Source of the DNA: Nitrospirota bacterium
GTDB lineage: Bacteria > Nitrospirota > JACRHJ01
Reading direction: 5' to 3'
Assembly: GCA_021784575.1 (NCBI GenBank)
Contig: JAJYHX010000006.1
Span: forward strand, 38,487 to 102,486
Length of the DNA stretch: 64,000 bases
Positions 56,552-64,000 of this stretch are shown one piece after another. Below the pieces are notes generated by a model that saw nothing but the letters and a program-made list of their open reading frames with translations, had not been told where the DNA came from and did not search any database. The first letter of the stretch is position 1. Each line of letters opens with the position of its first letter. Made by a program: the position numbers and the translations under genes.

Positions 56552-57892
56552 ATGAGAATAAAGCTGTTTTTTCTGCTTATTCTGCTTAGTATTGCCGGGT
56601 GCGCGTCTTCGGGCACGATGGTTGGCCGCGCGACTCCCGTCCCGCCGAAGTCGGTTAGGACGTACCGGTTCCAAAACGGGGTCAGTCTTATCGTCAAAAA
56701 GACCGGTGACGGCGCTCCGACGTCAATCCAGGTGTGGGTGCCGGGCGGCAGCAGCGCCGACCCGCCGGGAAAGCCGGGCGTGGCCCATTTCGTGGAGCAT
56801 ATGATATTTTCCGGCTCCCTCCATGTCCCTCCCGGCAAGGGGGCGTTTTACGTGGAGGAACTGGGCGGAAGACTCTCAGGGCATACTACGCGGGACTTCA
56901 ACTACTACACGGTTACCGTCCCCGGAGCGCAGTCCGTAAACGGCGGCTGGAAGAGGGCGGAAGACATACTCTTCGACATGGTCGCGCACCCGGCGTTCGA
57001 CAAGGCGCAGATGGAGGAGCAGAGGCGCGTGATACTGCTCGAGATCGCCGAAAGGGCGCGCGAGCCGGAAACCGCCATGACGGATAATCTCTTCGCATCC
57101 GCCTATAGAATCAATCCGTATAAAAACGGTATTACCGGTTCGGCTCGAGACGTAAGGTTAATAACCCGCAAGGACCTCGTGAAGTTCTACAAGGGGACAT
57201 ATGTCCCGTCGAACATGACGGTGGTTATTGCGGGCGGCGTCGATATGCGGGATGCGCTGAAAAGGATAAGGAAGACCTTCGGCGCGCTGGCGCCCGCGAA
57301 ATATAAATGGCCCGCGCACGGCGAGGAAAAATACCAGGCTGCGAAACGAAGCTCCGCGCTTTTGATGCCGGTAAAGATGGCCTATGCGGAGCTTGGCTGG
57401 CACATCTGTTCGGCAAAGAACCCCGACATCTATGCCCTTACGGTGCTTGGGAATATCCTGGGCGGCGGGAGGGGCAGCAGGCTGTACATGGAAGTCCGCG
57501 AGAGAAGGGGCATCGCCTACGGCATCGATACCGAGATGTTCCCGTTTCGGGAGCCGGGTATCCTGGCGGTGCGGGCGTGGATGTATCCGACAGAAGTCGG
57601 CCAGTTTGAAAACGCGGTTTTAAGCGAGGTGGACAGCATCAAGGACAGGGGCGTGCCGCAGGCCGAGCTTGACAGCGCAATCAGGACGATTGCCGCCTCC
57701 GATATGATAAACGGCGGGAGCGCCGAGGGCCAGGCGTATTCGCTGGGCTACTGGGCTACGGTATACGGCGGGAAAGACCGGGCGGAATACATCCGCGGCA
57801 TAGAGAGCGTTACGGCGCAACAGGTCCGGCGCGCGGCGCAGAAATACCTCGGCGACGGGAATTATACGCTTTCCACAATAATGCCGGAATGA
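56552..57892 (+). CDS. M16-family zinc peptidase (lipoprotein)
   Basis: 446 aa. The signal peptide ends in S-I-A-G-C14, a lipobox. The HxxEH motif is intact (A-H-F-V-E-H in G-V-A-H-F-V-E-H-M-I-F) and the glutamate ligand lies in L-E-I-A-E-R. The second half has R-G-I-A-Y-G. It is the third M16 gene in 12 kb but is a stand-alone lipid-anchored version. GGGAG precedes the ATG. Confidence 0.92.
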   Translation: MRIKLFFLLILLSIAGCASSGTMVGRATPVPPKSVRTYRFQNGVSLIVKKTGDGAPTSIQVWVPGGSSADPPGKPGVAHFVEHMIFSGSLHVPPGKGAFYVEELGGRLSGHTTRDFNYYTVTVPGAQSVNGGWKRAEDILFDMVAHPAFDKAQMEEQRRVILLEIAERAREPETAMTDNLFASAYRINPYKNGITGSARDVRLITRKDLVKFYKGTYVPSNMTVVIAGGVDMRDALKRIRKTFGALAPAKYKWPAHGEEKYQAAKRSSALLMPVKMAYAELGWHICSAKNPDIYALTVLGNILGGGRGSRLYMEVRERRGIAYGIDTEMFPFREPGILAVRAWMYPTEVGQFENAVLSEVDSIKDRGVPQAELDSAIRTIAASDMINGGSAEGQAYSLGYWATVYGGKDRAEYIRGIESVTAQQVRRAAQKYLGDGNYTLSTIMPE

Positions 57893-57926
57893 CGGTTTTC
57901 AATCAAAACAATAAAGGAGGCTTTAT

Positions 57927-59579
57927 ATGTCCAGGATTAAGCGCGCGCTGATAAGCGTGTCCGACAAGACGGGAATTGTCCAGTTCGCCAGGAAACTTAG
58001 GAAAAGGGGCGTCGAGATCCTCTCTACAGGAGGGACGGCAAAGGCCCTGCGGGACGCGAAGATAAAGGTTACGGACGTAAGCGAGTTCACCGGATTTCCG
58101 GAGATGCTCGACGGGCGCGTAAAGACCCTGCACCCCAAAGTCCACGGCGGCATACTCGGCATCAGGGCCAATAAGTCGCACCTGGGCCAGATGAAGGAGC
58201 ACGGCATCCAGCCGATAGACATGGTCGTCGTGAACCTCTATCCCTTCGAGGCGACGATAAAGAAACCCGACACGAAGTTCGAGGACGCAATCGAGAATAT
58301 AGACATCGGCGGCCCGGCGATGGTGCGCTCCGCAGCGAAGAACTTTAACGACGTCGTGGTGCTCGTGGACCCGTCCGACTACGATACCGTAATCGGCGAG
58401 ATGGACAAGGGCGGCGTCTCTCCCGCCGCGCGCTTCATGCTCTCGGCGAAGGCATACGCGCACACCGCGAGATACGACACGATGATCTCAAGCTTCTTCA
58501 TCGCCGCCGGCGCGTTCAGGACGGATTATCCGCTATTCCATAAAAAAGACCTGAAGCCCGCGCGCGGCAGGGCATACCCGGAGATGGTCCCGGAGATATT
58601 CTCGAAGCTCGGCGCTATGGACAGCAAGTTCCCGCTATTCTACGACCTGCCGCTTATCAAGGCGCAGGACCTCCGGTACGGCGAGAACCCGCACCAGAAG
58701 GGCGCGTTCTACCGCGAGCCGCTCCTGACGGAGCCGTCCGTCTCGACGGCCTGCCGTTTGCAGGGCAAGGAGATGTCTTTTAACAACTTCCTCGATGCGA
58801 ACTCCGCGCTGGCCCTTGCGAGGGAATTTGAAGAGCCTGTCGCCGTAATCGTGAAGCACAACAACCCCTGCGGCGTGGCGACGGACGAGAACCTATGGGA
58901 GGCATACGTCAAGGCGCGCGAGATAGACCCCGTGTCGGCGTTCGGCGGCGTGCTGGCGTTTAACCGGAATGTGGACGCCGAGACCGCGCGCGAGATAACC
59001 TCGACGTTCGTCGAGGTGGTAATCGCGCCGGGCTTCGATAAAGACGCGCTGAAGCTCTTCAAGAAAAAAGAAGCGATACGCCTTCTCGACATAGGCTCCT
59101 TCGAGGTCGGGAGCAGGCGCTCCTTCGACATGAAGCGCGTCGTCGGCGGGATGATAATCCAGGACTGGGACTTAGGCAGAATCGAGGACATCAAAAAGCT
59201 AAAGGTCGTAACGAAGCGAAAGCCCACCGAGGACGAATACAAGGGGCTGGCGTTCGCGTGGAAGGTGGCGAAGCACGTGAAGTCCAACGCCATCGTGTAT
59301 TCCTACGGCTCGCACGTCGTCGGCATCGGAGCGGGCCAGATGAGCCGCGTGGACAGCACACGCCTCGGCGCGATGAAGGCGCAGTTCCCGACAAAGGGCG
59401 CGGTGCTCGCGTCGGACGCTTTCTTCCCGTTCCGGGACGGCGTGGACGAGTGCGCAAAGCACGGCGTCACGGCGATAATCGAGCCGGGCGGGAGCGTCAA
59501 GGACGACGAGGTAATCAAGGCCGCGAACGAGCACGGCATAGCGATGGTCTTCACCGGCATGAGGCATTTCAGGCATTAG
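57927..59579 (+). CDS. purH: Bifunctional AICAR formyltransferase / IMP cyclohydrolase
   Basis: 550 aa, about 30 residues longer than usual. The N-terminal cyclohydrolase has [16 protein letters not shown] and the [10 protein letters not shown] motif. The formyltransferase has [18 protein letters not shown] and the G-A-G-Q-M-S-R segment. The extra residues lie between them (about 195-230, [12 protein letters not shown]). It makes IMP in the last two steps of purine synthesis. AAAGGAGG precedes the ATG. purD follows after an AT-rich ORF. Confidence 0.95.
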   Translation: MSRIKRALISVSDKTGIVQFARKLRKRGVEILSTGGTAKALRDAKIKVTDVSEFTGFPEMLDGRVKTLHPKVHGGILGIRANKSHLGQMKEHGIQPIDMVVVNLYPFEATIKKPDTKFEDAIENIDIGGPAMVRSAAKNFNDVVVLVDPSDYDTVIGEMDKGGVSPAARFMLSAKAYAHTARYDTMISSFFIAAGAFRTDYPLFHKKDLKPARGRAYPEMVPEIFSKLGAMDSKFPLFYDLPLIKAQDLRYGENPHQKGAFYREPLLTEPSVSTACRLQGKEMSFNNFLDANSALALAREFEEPVAVIVKHNNPCGVATDENLWEAYVKAREIDPVSAFGGVLAFNRNVDAETAREITSTFVEVVIAPGFDKDALKLFKKKEAIRLLDIGSFEVGSRRSFDMKRVVGGMIIQDWDLGRIEDIKKLKVVTKRKPTEDEYKGLAFAWKVAKHVKSNAIVYSYGSHVVGIGAGQMSRVDSTRLGAMKAQFPTKGAVLASDAFFPFRDGVDECAKHGVTAIIEPGGSVKDDEVIKAANEHGIAMVFTGMRHFRH

Positions 59580-59615
59580 GAATATGATGTGCCAAATTGG
59601 TACCTCAAAAATGTT

Positions 59616-59640
59616 AGTCATTCCGAGCGTAGTCGAGGAA
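59616..59640. repeat. GTCATTCCGAGCG...GAGGAA dispersed repeat
   Basis: A variant of the TCATTCTGAGC...GAAGAATCC family between purH and the AT-rich ORF. Confidence 0.55.
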
Positions 59641-59664
59641 TATACCTTTAACTGAGAGGGGATT

Positions 59665-59982
59665 ATGTCTAAAGATCATCGATTAGTGGATAATGGACAG
59701 CCGATGGATTTTTCTTGCGAGAATTCGGGATATAAGACAGATACTACCAAAGGTTTTCCACATGGTCAGTGTCCTACGAAAGGCAGCGTTTTTCAAACCC
59801 CTTTGATAAATAATGGCAAATATTCTTTATGGTTAGAGTATGTTAGAGAAAAAACAACAAAGGCTGAAGTATATTGGCTGATGTGGTATTTCAATGGAAT
59901 ACCTACAATACCAATGAGCGGCGTTTTTGACAAAAAAGATTTATCCGAAATGGTAAAACAAATAACAGGATTTATTCCTTAA
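59665..59982 (+). CDS. AT-rich orphan hypothetical protein
   Basis: 105 aa with a good ribosome binding site (GAGAGGGG). By direct count the gene has 113 G+C in 318 bases (about 35.5 %), far below its neighbours; the first line of purD is 35 of 60. No signal peptide. Features are two cysteines, several Trp (Y-S-L-W-L-E-Y, Y-W-L-M-W-Y-F) and K-K-D-L-S-E-M-V-K-Q near the end. I do not recognise a family. Composition and position between purH and purD suggest recent acquisition. Confidence 0.7.
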   Translation: MSKDHRLVDNGQPMDFSCENSGYKTDTTKGFPHGQCPTKGSVFQTPLINNGKYSLWLEYVREKTTKAEVYWLMWYFNGIPTIPMSGVFDKKDLSEMVKQITGFIP

Positions 59983-59998
59983 GGATATTGGAGGTTCC

Positions 59999-61273
59999 AT
60001 GAAAGTCCTTGTAATCGGCGGCGGAGGCAGGGAACACGCGATGGTCTGGAAGATTGCCCAGAGCAGGAAGGTCAGGAAGATATTCTGCGCGCCGGGAAAC
60101 GCCGGAATAGGGAAGACTGCCGAGTGCGTGAACATAAAGGCGGACAGGATACACGACCTCCTGAACTTCGCCAAGTTCGAGGGAATCGACCTGACCGTCG
60201 TCGGGCCGGAGGCGCCGCTCACGCTCGGCATTGTAGACCTCTTCGAGAAGGAGGGGAAGAAGATATTCGGCGTGTCGAAGGCCGCGGCGGAGCTCGAAGG
60301 CAGCAAGGTCTTCGCCAAGGAGCTGATGAAACGCTACAACATCCCGTCGGCGGAATACAAGGTCTTTTACTCCCCCGTAGAGGCGGAGAACTACATACGG
60401 ATGAAGGGCGCGCCGATTGTCGTGAAGGCGGACGGCCTGGCCGCGGGCAAGGGCGTCATAGTCGCCGGGACTGTCGAGGAGGCCGTGGACGCGATAGACC
60501 TGATAATGCGCAGGAAGGCGTTCGGGGATTCCGGCAGCCGCGTGGTGATAGAGGAATGCCTGAGGGGCGAGGAGGCGTCATTCATGGCGTTCACGGACGG
60601 CGAGACTGTCGTGCCGATGGCGTCCTCCCAGGACCACAAGCGCGTCTTCGACGGGGACAGGGGCCCGAACACCGGCGGCATGGGCGCATATTCTCCCGCG
60701 CCGGTGGTTACGCCCGAGATGCAGGAGCGCGTCATGCAGGAGATTATGTATCCCGCCGTGCGGGGGATGAAGCAGGAGGGAATCCCGTATCGGGGCGTCC
60801 TGTACGCCGGGCTGATGATAGGCGGCGAGGGGCCGAAGGTGCTGGAGTTCAACGTGCGTTTCGGAGACCCGGAGGCGCAGCCTCTCCTCATGCGCCTCGA
60901 AGGCGATCTGGTCGAAATCATGCTTGCCTGCGCGGAGAAAAAGCTGACTCCGGAGATGGTCGGCTGGAAGCCGGAGGCCTCCGTGTGCGTCGTGGCGGCC
61001 TCGAAGGGCTATCCGGGCGAGTATCAGAAGGGTATCCCGATACAGGGCCTCGACGAGGCCGCGAAGGCGCCCGGAGCGGTGGTCTTTCACGCCGGGACGG
61101 CGGACAGGGAGAACCGCGTTGTAACCAACGGCGGGCGCGTGCTCGGAGTTACGGCCATCGGGACGGACGTCTCCGAGGCCATATCCCGCGCCTACGAGAC
61201 CATCTCTAAGATAAAGTTCGACGGTATGCATTACCGCAAGGACATAGGCGCCAGGGCGTTCAGAAGGGCTTGA
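59999..61273 (+). CDS. purD: Phosphoribosylamine-glycine ligase
   Basis: 424 aa, usual length. ATP-grasp fold with the GARS signature V-L-V-I-G-G-G-G-R-E-H-A near the N-terminus, V-V-K-A-D-G-L-A-A-G-K-G-V, R-F-G-D-P-E-A-Q and the C-terminal domain. It joins glycine to phosphoribosylamine in purine synthesis. GGAGG precedes the ATG. With purH it makes a small purine group, split by the orphan ORF. Confidence 0.97.
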   Translation: MKVLVIGGGGREHAMVWKIAQSRKVRKIFCAPGNAGIGKTAECVNIKADRIHDLLNFAKFEGIDLTVVGPEAPLTLGIVDLFEKEGKKIFGVSKAAAELEGSKVFAKELMKRYNIPSAEYKVFYSPVEAENYIRMKGAPIVVKADGLAAGKGVIVAGTVEEAVDAIDLIMRRKAFGDSGSRVVIEECLRGEEASFMAFTDGETVVPMASSQDHKRVFDGDRGPNTGGMGAYSPAPVVTPEMQERVMQEIMYPAVRGMKQEGIPYRGVLYAGLMIGGEGPKVLEFNVRFGDPEAQPLLMRLEGDLVEIMLACAEKKLTPEMVGWKPEASVCVVAASKGYPGEYQKGIPIQGLDEAAKAPGAVVFHAGTADRENRVVTNGGRVLGVTAIGTDVSEAISRAYETISKIKFDGMHYRKDIGARAFRRA

Positions 61274-61361
61274 ACGGCCCGTCGCGGCCCTGGTTTGTGC
61301 CCTCTCCGCAGCCTCCCTTTTAATGATATAATATAAGAAAAAGAAGCGCGGGAGGTATGCG

Positions 61362-61967
61362 ATGGAAATCCAAAAAGGCATATCATGGATAGAAGACCTT
61401 GAGGACGCCAGGAGGACGGCGAAGCGCTCCGGTAAGCCCATCCTGCTGTTTTTCCACTATAAATATTGCACCGGATGCATCAACACGTTCGGCAAGGTAT
61501 TAAGCCGCGATAACGTTGCCGAGGCGATAAACGAGGGCTTTGTCCCGGTTCTTTTCGAGACCACAGAAAGGCCGAAAGAGGTGGAGGCCTATGGCATCGA
61601 ATGGACGCCGACATATATCGTGGCCGACGGGACCGGACTTGAGAACGAGCGGTGGGAGGGATTCCTCCCGGAGGGTTCGTTCCTGGCGCATCTCGACATG
61701 GGCAGGGCAAGGGTCGCCCTGAAGGCGAAAGATTACACGAGGGCCGAGGAGCTTTACGAGAAGGTGGAGAACAACTTCCGGAACACCGACCAGGCGCCGA
61801 AGGCCGCTTATTACGCCGGTGTAGCGAGGTTCAGGGCCACGAACGACCCCGCGAAGCTCACGGAGGCCTACGAACGCCTGAGGGGCATGTATCCGGAAAG
61901 CGCCTGGACGATAAAGGCGTCGGTATGGTCGAAGGAGAATATCGAGAGCGTCAGGATGGCGGCGTAA
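61362..61967 (+). CDS. Thioredoxin-fold protein with TPR-like tail
   Basis: 201 aa. No signal peptide is visible, so cytoplasmic. An N-terminal thioredoxin fold has C-T-G-C in H-Y-K-Y-C-T-G-C-I and the cis-Pro in W-T-P-T. Residues 115-200 are helical with TPR-like repeats (A-E-E-L-Y-E-K-V-E-N and similar). It may reduce or fold client proteins. GGGAGG precedes the ATG; TATAAT lies at 61327-61332 without a clear -35 box. Confidence 0.82.
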   Translation: MEIQKGISWIEDLEDARRTAKRSGKPILLFFHYKYCTGCINTFGKVLSRDNVAEAINEGFVPVLFETTERPKEVEAYGIEWTPTYIVADGTGLENERWEGFLPEGSFLAHLDMGRARVALKAKDYTRAEELYEKVENNFRNTDQAPKAAYYAGVARFRATNDPAKLTEAYERLRGMYPESAWTIKASVWSKENIESVRMAA

Positions 61968-61974
61968 GCGAAAA

Positions 61975-61996
61975 GGGCCGACTTGATAGTCGGCCC
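61975..61996. terminator. Bidirectional terminator shared with tRNA-Gln
   Basis: A perfect 9-bp stem (GGGCCGACT with AGTCGGCCC) around a four-base loop. On the minus strand it is followed by TTTT, giving a good terminator for the tRNA-Gln transcript; on the plus strand ATGTATTTTT follows it. Confidence 0.8.
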
Positions 61997-62005
61997 ATGT
62001 ATTTT

Positions 62006-62079
62006 TGGCTGGGGGACAGGGACTCGAACCCCGATAGGCAACTCCAGAGGCTGCTGTCCTACCATTAGACGATCCCCCA
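62006..62079 (-). tRNA. tRNA-Gln (anticodon CTG)
   Basis: A 74-nt cloverleaf can be drawn: acceptor TGGGGGA/TCCCCCA, D-arm GTC...GAC, anticodon stem GCAGC/GTTGC with loop CTCTGGA (anticodon CTG at positions 34-36), T-arm CGGGG/CCCTG with loop TTCGAGT, discriminator G73 and an encoded CCA. The first pair is T1-A72, the identity element for the GatCAB route. It has its own promoter and terminator and lies downstream of gltX. Confidence 0.95.
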
Positions 62080-62089
62080 ACGAACCGCT

Positions 62090-62119
62090 ATATTACCGAA
62101 TCCCGCGGCTTCCTGTCAA
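62090..62119 (-). promoter_or_regulatory. tRNA-Gln promoter
   Basis: TTGACA (62119-62114), 18 bp, TAATAT (62095-62090). The predicted start is about four bases upstream of the tRNA 5' end at 62079. Confidence 0.7.
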
Positions 62120-62193
62120 GGCAGAATTCTTTTGCAATTTATTATTGTTATAATGAATTGACCAATTTCCTTGTTTGATATATGTTTTATCGT

Positions 62194-62351
62194 AAGGGGC
62201 GGCATTGGAGGCGGCATCGTCTTCGATGCAGGGGGAGACGATGCACAAAAATATGCCGCCCCTTGTTAAAATTCGCCCTCTCCCACGAGGGGAAAGGGTT
62301 ACGTATTTCACCCCCTCGTCCTTACATGGGAGAGGGGACGGGGTAGAGGGT
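62194..62351. repeat. Inverted repeat plus CCCTCTCCC-type repeat
   Basis: AAGGGGCGGCAT (62194-62205) pairs with ATGCCGCCCCTT (62253-62264) around an inner GCATCGTC/GACGATGC stem. Next to it, 62277-62351 carries the CCCTCTCCC...GGGAGAGGG family also seen at 5557-5606. Confidence 0.65.
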
Positions 62352-62353
62352 GA

Positions 62354-63838
62354 TTATTTAATTCCCGCAACCGCTTTTCTCAGCCTGCTCAGGCTCTCTT
62401 CCTTCCCCAGTATATCCAAAGTCTCATATATGCCCGGGCTTACCGTCCCGCCCGTAACGGCGACGCGCACGGGCTGGGCAACCTTCCCCATCTTGAGCCC
62501 TGTTTCTTCCATCACGGCATGAAATACCTTCTCCAGCTCCGCATGGCCGAAATCCGAATCCGGTATCGCCTCGATAAGCGCCGTAAGCCGCACAAGTACC
62601 GGTTTAATCTCCGCTGTCAGGAACTTATCGGCTGATTTCTGCTCCATCTCCGGCCCGGCGAAGAAATACCTCGACATCTCCGCCATCTCAGCCAGCGTAT
62701 GGCTCTTCTCGCGCTGGGAGAGGACAATCTTCTCAAGCCGCTCCGGGCTCCACATGGAATCTTCCGCGTTCGCCCCGTAACGCTCCCCGCGCATACCGGC
62801 GACGGTCTCCGTCGGAGCGAGCTTCATGTCCGCGAGTATCGGGAGCAGGAGCTTCGCAATCTCGCGCGGGGGGCGGGCGTTAATCCAGTGATGGTTTATC
62901 CAATTGAGCTTATCCGGGTTGAATACCGCCGCGGCGGAGGAAATATTGTCCAGCGAGAAGTTCTTAATCATTTCCTCGACGGAGAATATTTCCTGGTCCC
63001 CGAAAGACCAGCCCAGGCGCACGAGGTAGTTTGCCATCGCCTCCGGGAGATAGCCCATCTCCTTGTACTGCATGATGGACGTCGCGCCGTGGCGCTTGGA
63101 AAGACGCGCCTTGTCGGAGCCGAGTATCATGGAGAGGTGCCCGAACTGCGGCATGTCGTATCCGAGCGCTTCGTACATCTGCATCTGGCGTGGCGTGTTG
63201 TTCAGGTGGTCGTCGCCCCTCAAGACGTGCGTTATCCCCATTGTCGAGTCGTCCACGACGACGGCGAAGTTATACGTCGGCCAGCCGTCCGAGCGCATGA
63301 TGATGAGGTCGTCAAGGACGGAGTTTTCAAAGGTGACCTTGCCCTTGATGAGGTCGTTCACCACCGTTTGACCCTCGGTATCGGCCTTGAAGCGTATTAC
63401 CGGCGTTACTCCCTCGGGCGGCGTCTTGAGCCCCAGGCACTTCCTGTCGTATTTCGGCGGACGCCCCGCGGCAAGCGCGGCGTGCCTTCGCTCCTCGAGC
63501 TCTTCCGGGGCGCAGTAACACTTGTAGGCCCTGCCGGAGGCAAGGAGCTTCTCCACGTGTTCGCGGTATATGGAAAGCCGCTCCGTCTGGCGGTATGGCC
63601 CGTGCGCGCCGTCTTTGCCCGGCCCCTCGTCCCAGTCCATGCCGCACCACTCCATCCCCTGGAGTATGGCCTGTATGGATTCGTCCGTGGAGCGGGTCTG
63701 GTCCGTGTCCTCTATGCGAAGTATGAACGTGCCGCCGTTGTGGCGTGCGAAGAGCCAGTTGAAAAGCGCCGTCCTCACGCCGCCGATATGCAGGAACCCC
63801 GTCGGCGACGGGGCGAAGCGCACGCGGATGTTTTGCAT
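62354..63838 (-). CDS. gltX: Glutamyl-tRNA synthetase
   Basis: 494 aa. Class I motifs: H-I-G-G in R-F-A-P-S-P-T-G-F-L-H-I-G-G and K-R-H in R-L-S-K-R-H-G-A. The R-F/K-x-E-D-T-D and G-D-D-H-L-N-N-T-P-R-Q segments fit GltX. It charges tRNA-Glu and, with GatCAB present, probably also tRNA-Gln. GGAG lies nine bases upstream of the ATG. The tRNA-Gln(CTG) gene follows on the same strand. Confidence 0.97.
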   Translation of the reverse strand: MQNIRVRFAPSPTGFLHIGGVRTALFNWLFARHNGGTFILRIEDTDQTRSTDESIQAILQGMEWCGMDWDEGPGKDGAHGPYRQTERLSIYREHVEKLLASGRAYKCYCAPEELEERRHAALAAGRPPKYDRKCLGLKTPPEGVTPVIRFKADTEGQTVVNDLIKGKVTFENSVLDDLIIMRSDGWPTYNFAVVVDDSTMGITHVLRGDDHLNNTPRQMQMYEALGYDMPQFGHLSMILGSDKARLSKRHGATSIMQYKEMGYLPEAMANYLVRLGWSFGDQEIFSVEEMIKNFSLDNISSAAAVFNPDKLNWINHHWINARPPREIAKLLLPILADMKLAPTETVAGMRGERYGANAEDSMWSPERLEKIVLSQREKSHTLAEMAEMSRYFFAGPEMEQKSADKFLTAEIKPVLVRLTALIEAIPDSDFGHAELEKVFHAVMEETGLKMGKVAQPVRVAVTGGTVSPGIYETLDILGKEESLSRLRKAVAGIK

Positions 63839-63925
63839 TGATTATTCTCCAGTACTTTCAGGGATCGATTAAAATGTAAAAGTCAAGCACTTCCCGGACA
63901 GTCGTCCGCTCTTTGGTTTTGATGT

Positions 63926-64000
63926 TTAGGCGGCTTTTTCCGCCATCTGTTCTTTGACAGCTTTCCCTAACTCGATAGTCTCTATCGGCCTGCGGCCCAT
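63926..64000 (-). CDS. C-terminal fragment of an unidentified gene at the window edge
   Basis: An open frame reaches the window end and terminates at TAA (63926-63928): 24 residues ending in E-Q-M-A-E-K-A-A. The ATG at 64000 may be internal. Too short to identify. It precedes gltX on the same strand by about 85 bases. Confidence 0.35.
   Translation of the reverse strand: MGRRPIETIELGKAVKEQMAEKAA

Noticed and set aside
62699..63841. 380-aa plus-strand frame antisense to gltX
   Set aside because: It mirrors gltX; no start signal and no motif.

Overview
This window is a dense, roughly 58-60 % GC stretch of a Gram-negative bacterial chromosome. Lipoprotein signal peptides, an Mla-type lipid transporter and SecG indicate an outer membrane. 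Anaerobic NrdD, a HydG-type radical-SAM enzyme, HdrB/HdrC modules, DsrF/DsrH-like sulfur-relay proteins and nickel-pincer (LarB/LarC) genes suggest an anaerobic or micro-oxic lineage, something like the deltaproteobacterial or Nitrospirota-type uncultured groups. The taxon cannot be fixed from sequence alone. Many promoters match a sigma-70 pattern (TTGACA, 16-18 bp, TATAAT-like). No phage, IS element or CRISPR array was found.

Layout. 1-5 kb: tail of a dsrF/dsrH (tusC/tusB) pair, then nrdD with a small redoxin on the minus strand, under a promoter covered by two NrdR boxes; a TPR lipoprotein and a PP2C phosphatase. 5-8 kb: a repeat-packed intergenic region, a 55-aa protein, an orphan DppC-type permease and a CIRCE-controlled Hsp20. 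8-11 kb: a BatD-like/MoxR pair, thiD and tadA. 11-18 kb: a sodium/solute symporter, a VapBC-type pair with a YgbA-like protein, a glycosyltransferase with NagA, then tpiA-secG. 18-24 kb: a DppA-like binding protein, an ABC-2 exporter, a ThiS-ThiF fusion next to a HydG-family enzyme. 24-28 kb: HAD phosphatase, NtrB-like kinase, and a membrane protein plus GAF sensor pair. 28-32.7 kb: an HdrB-HdrC fusion in one operon with a glutamate synthase split into three proteins, the most unusual metabolic unit here. 32.7-41 kb: methyltransferase/isomerase, FmdB, PepA, and a gatC-panD-gatA-gatB cluster. 40.8-45 kb: trxB, a cyclase-family hydrolase and mlaE-mlaF-mlaD. 45-57 kb: three M16 peptidase-family genes, rsmI, nadE, a TPR protein, larC-larB-gpsA and archease-rtcB. 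58-64 kb: purH and purD around an AT-rich orphan ORF, a thioredoxin-fold TPR protein, tRNA-Gln(CTG) and gltX.

Connections. GltX, GatCAB and a tRNA-Gln with a U1-A72 pair fit the indirect (transamidation) route to Gln-tRNA. The HdrBC fusion probably supplies electrons to the split glutamate synthase, since no GltD partner is present. ThiD and ThiF point to thiamine or another sulfur-carrier pathway.

Non-coding structure is rich. At least eight families of short dispersed palindromes occupy the intergenic spaces. In two cases a repeat supplies a gene's stop codon, and in one case a start region. A 180-bp element is present as two inverted copies 11 kb apart. A CCGGT-NN-ACCGG palindrome recurs inside coding sequences in two reading frames. 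Several genes have -10 boxes so close to the ATG, with no Shine-Dalgarno sequence, that leaderless mRNAs are predicted.
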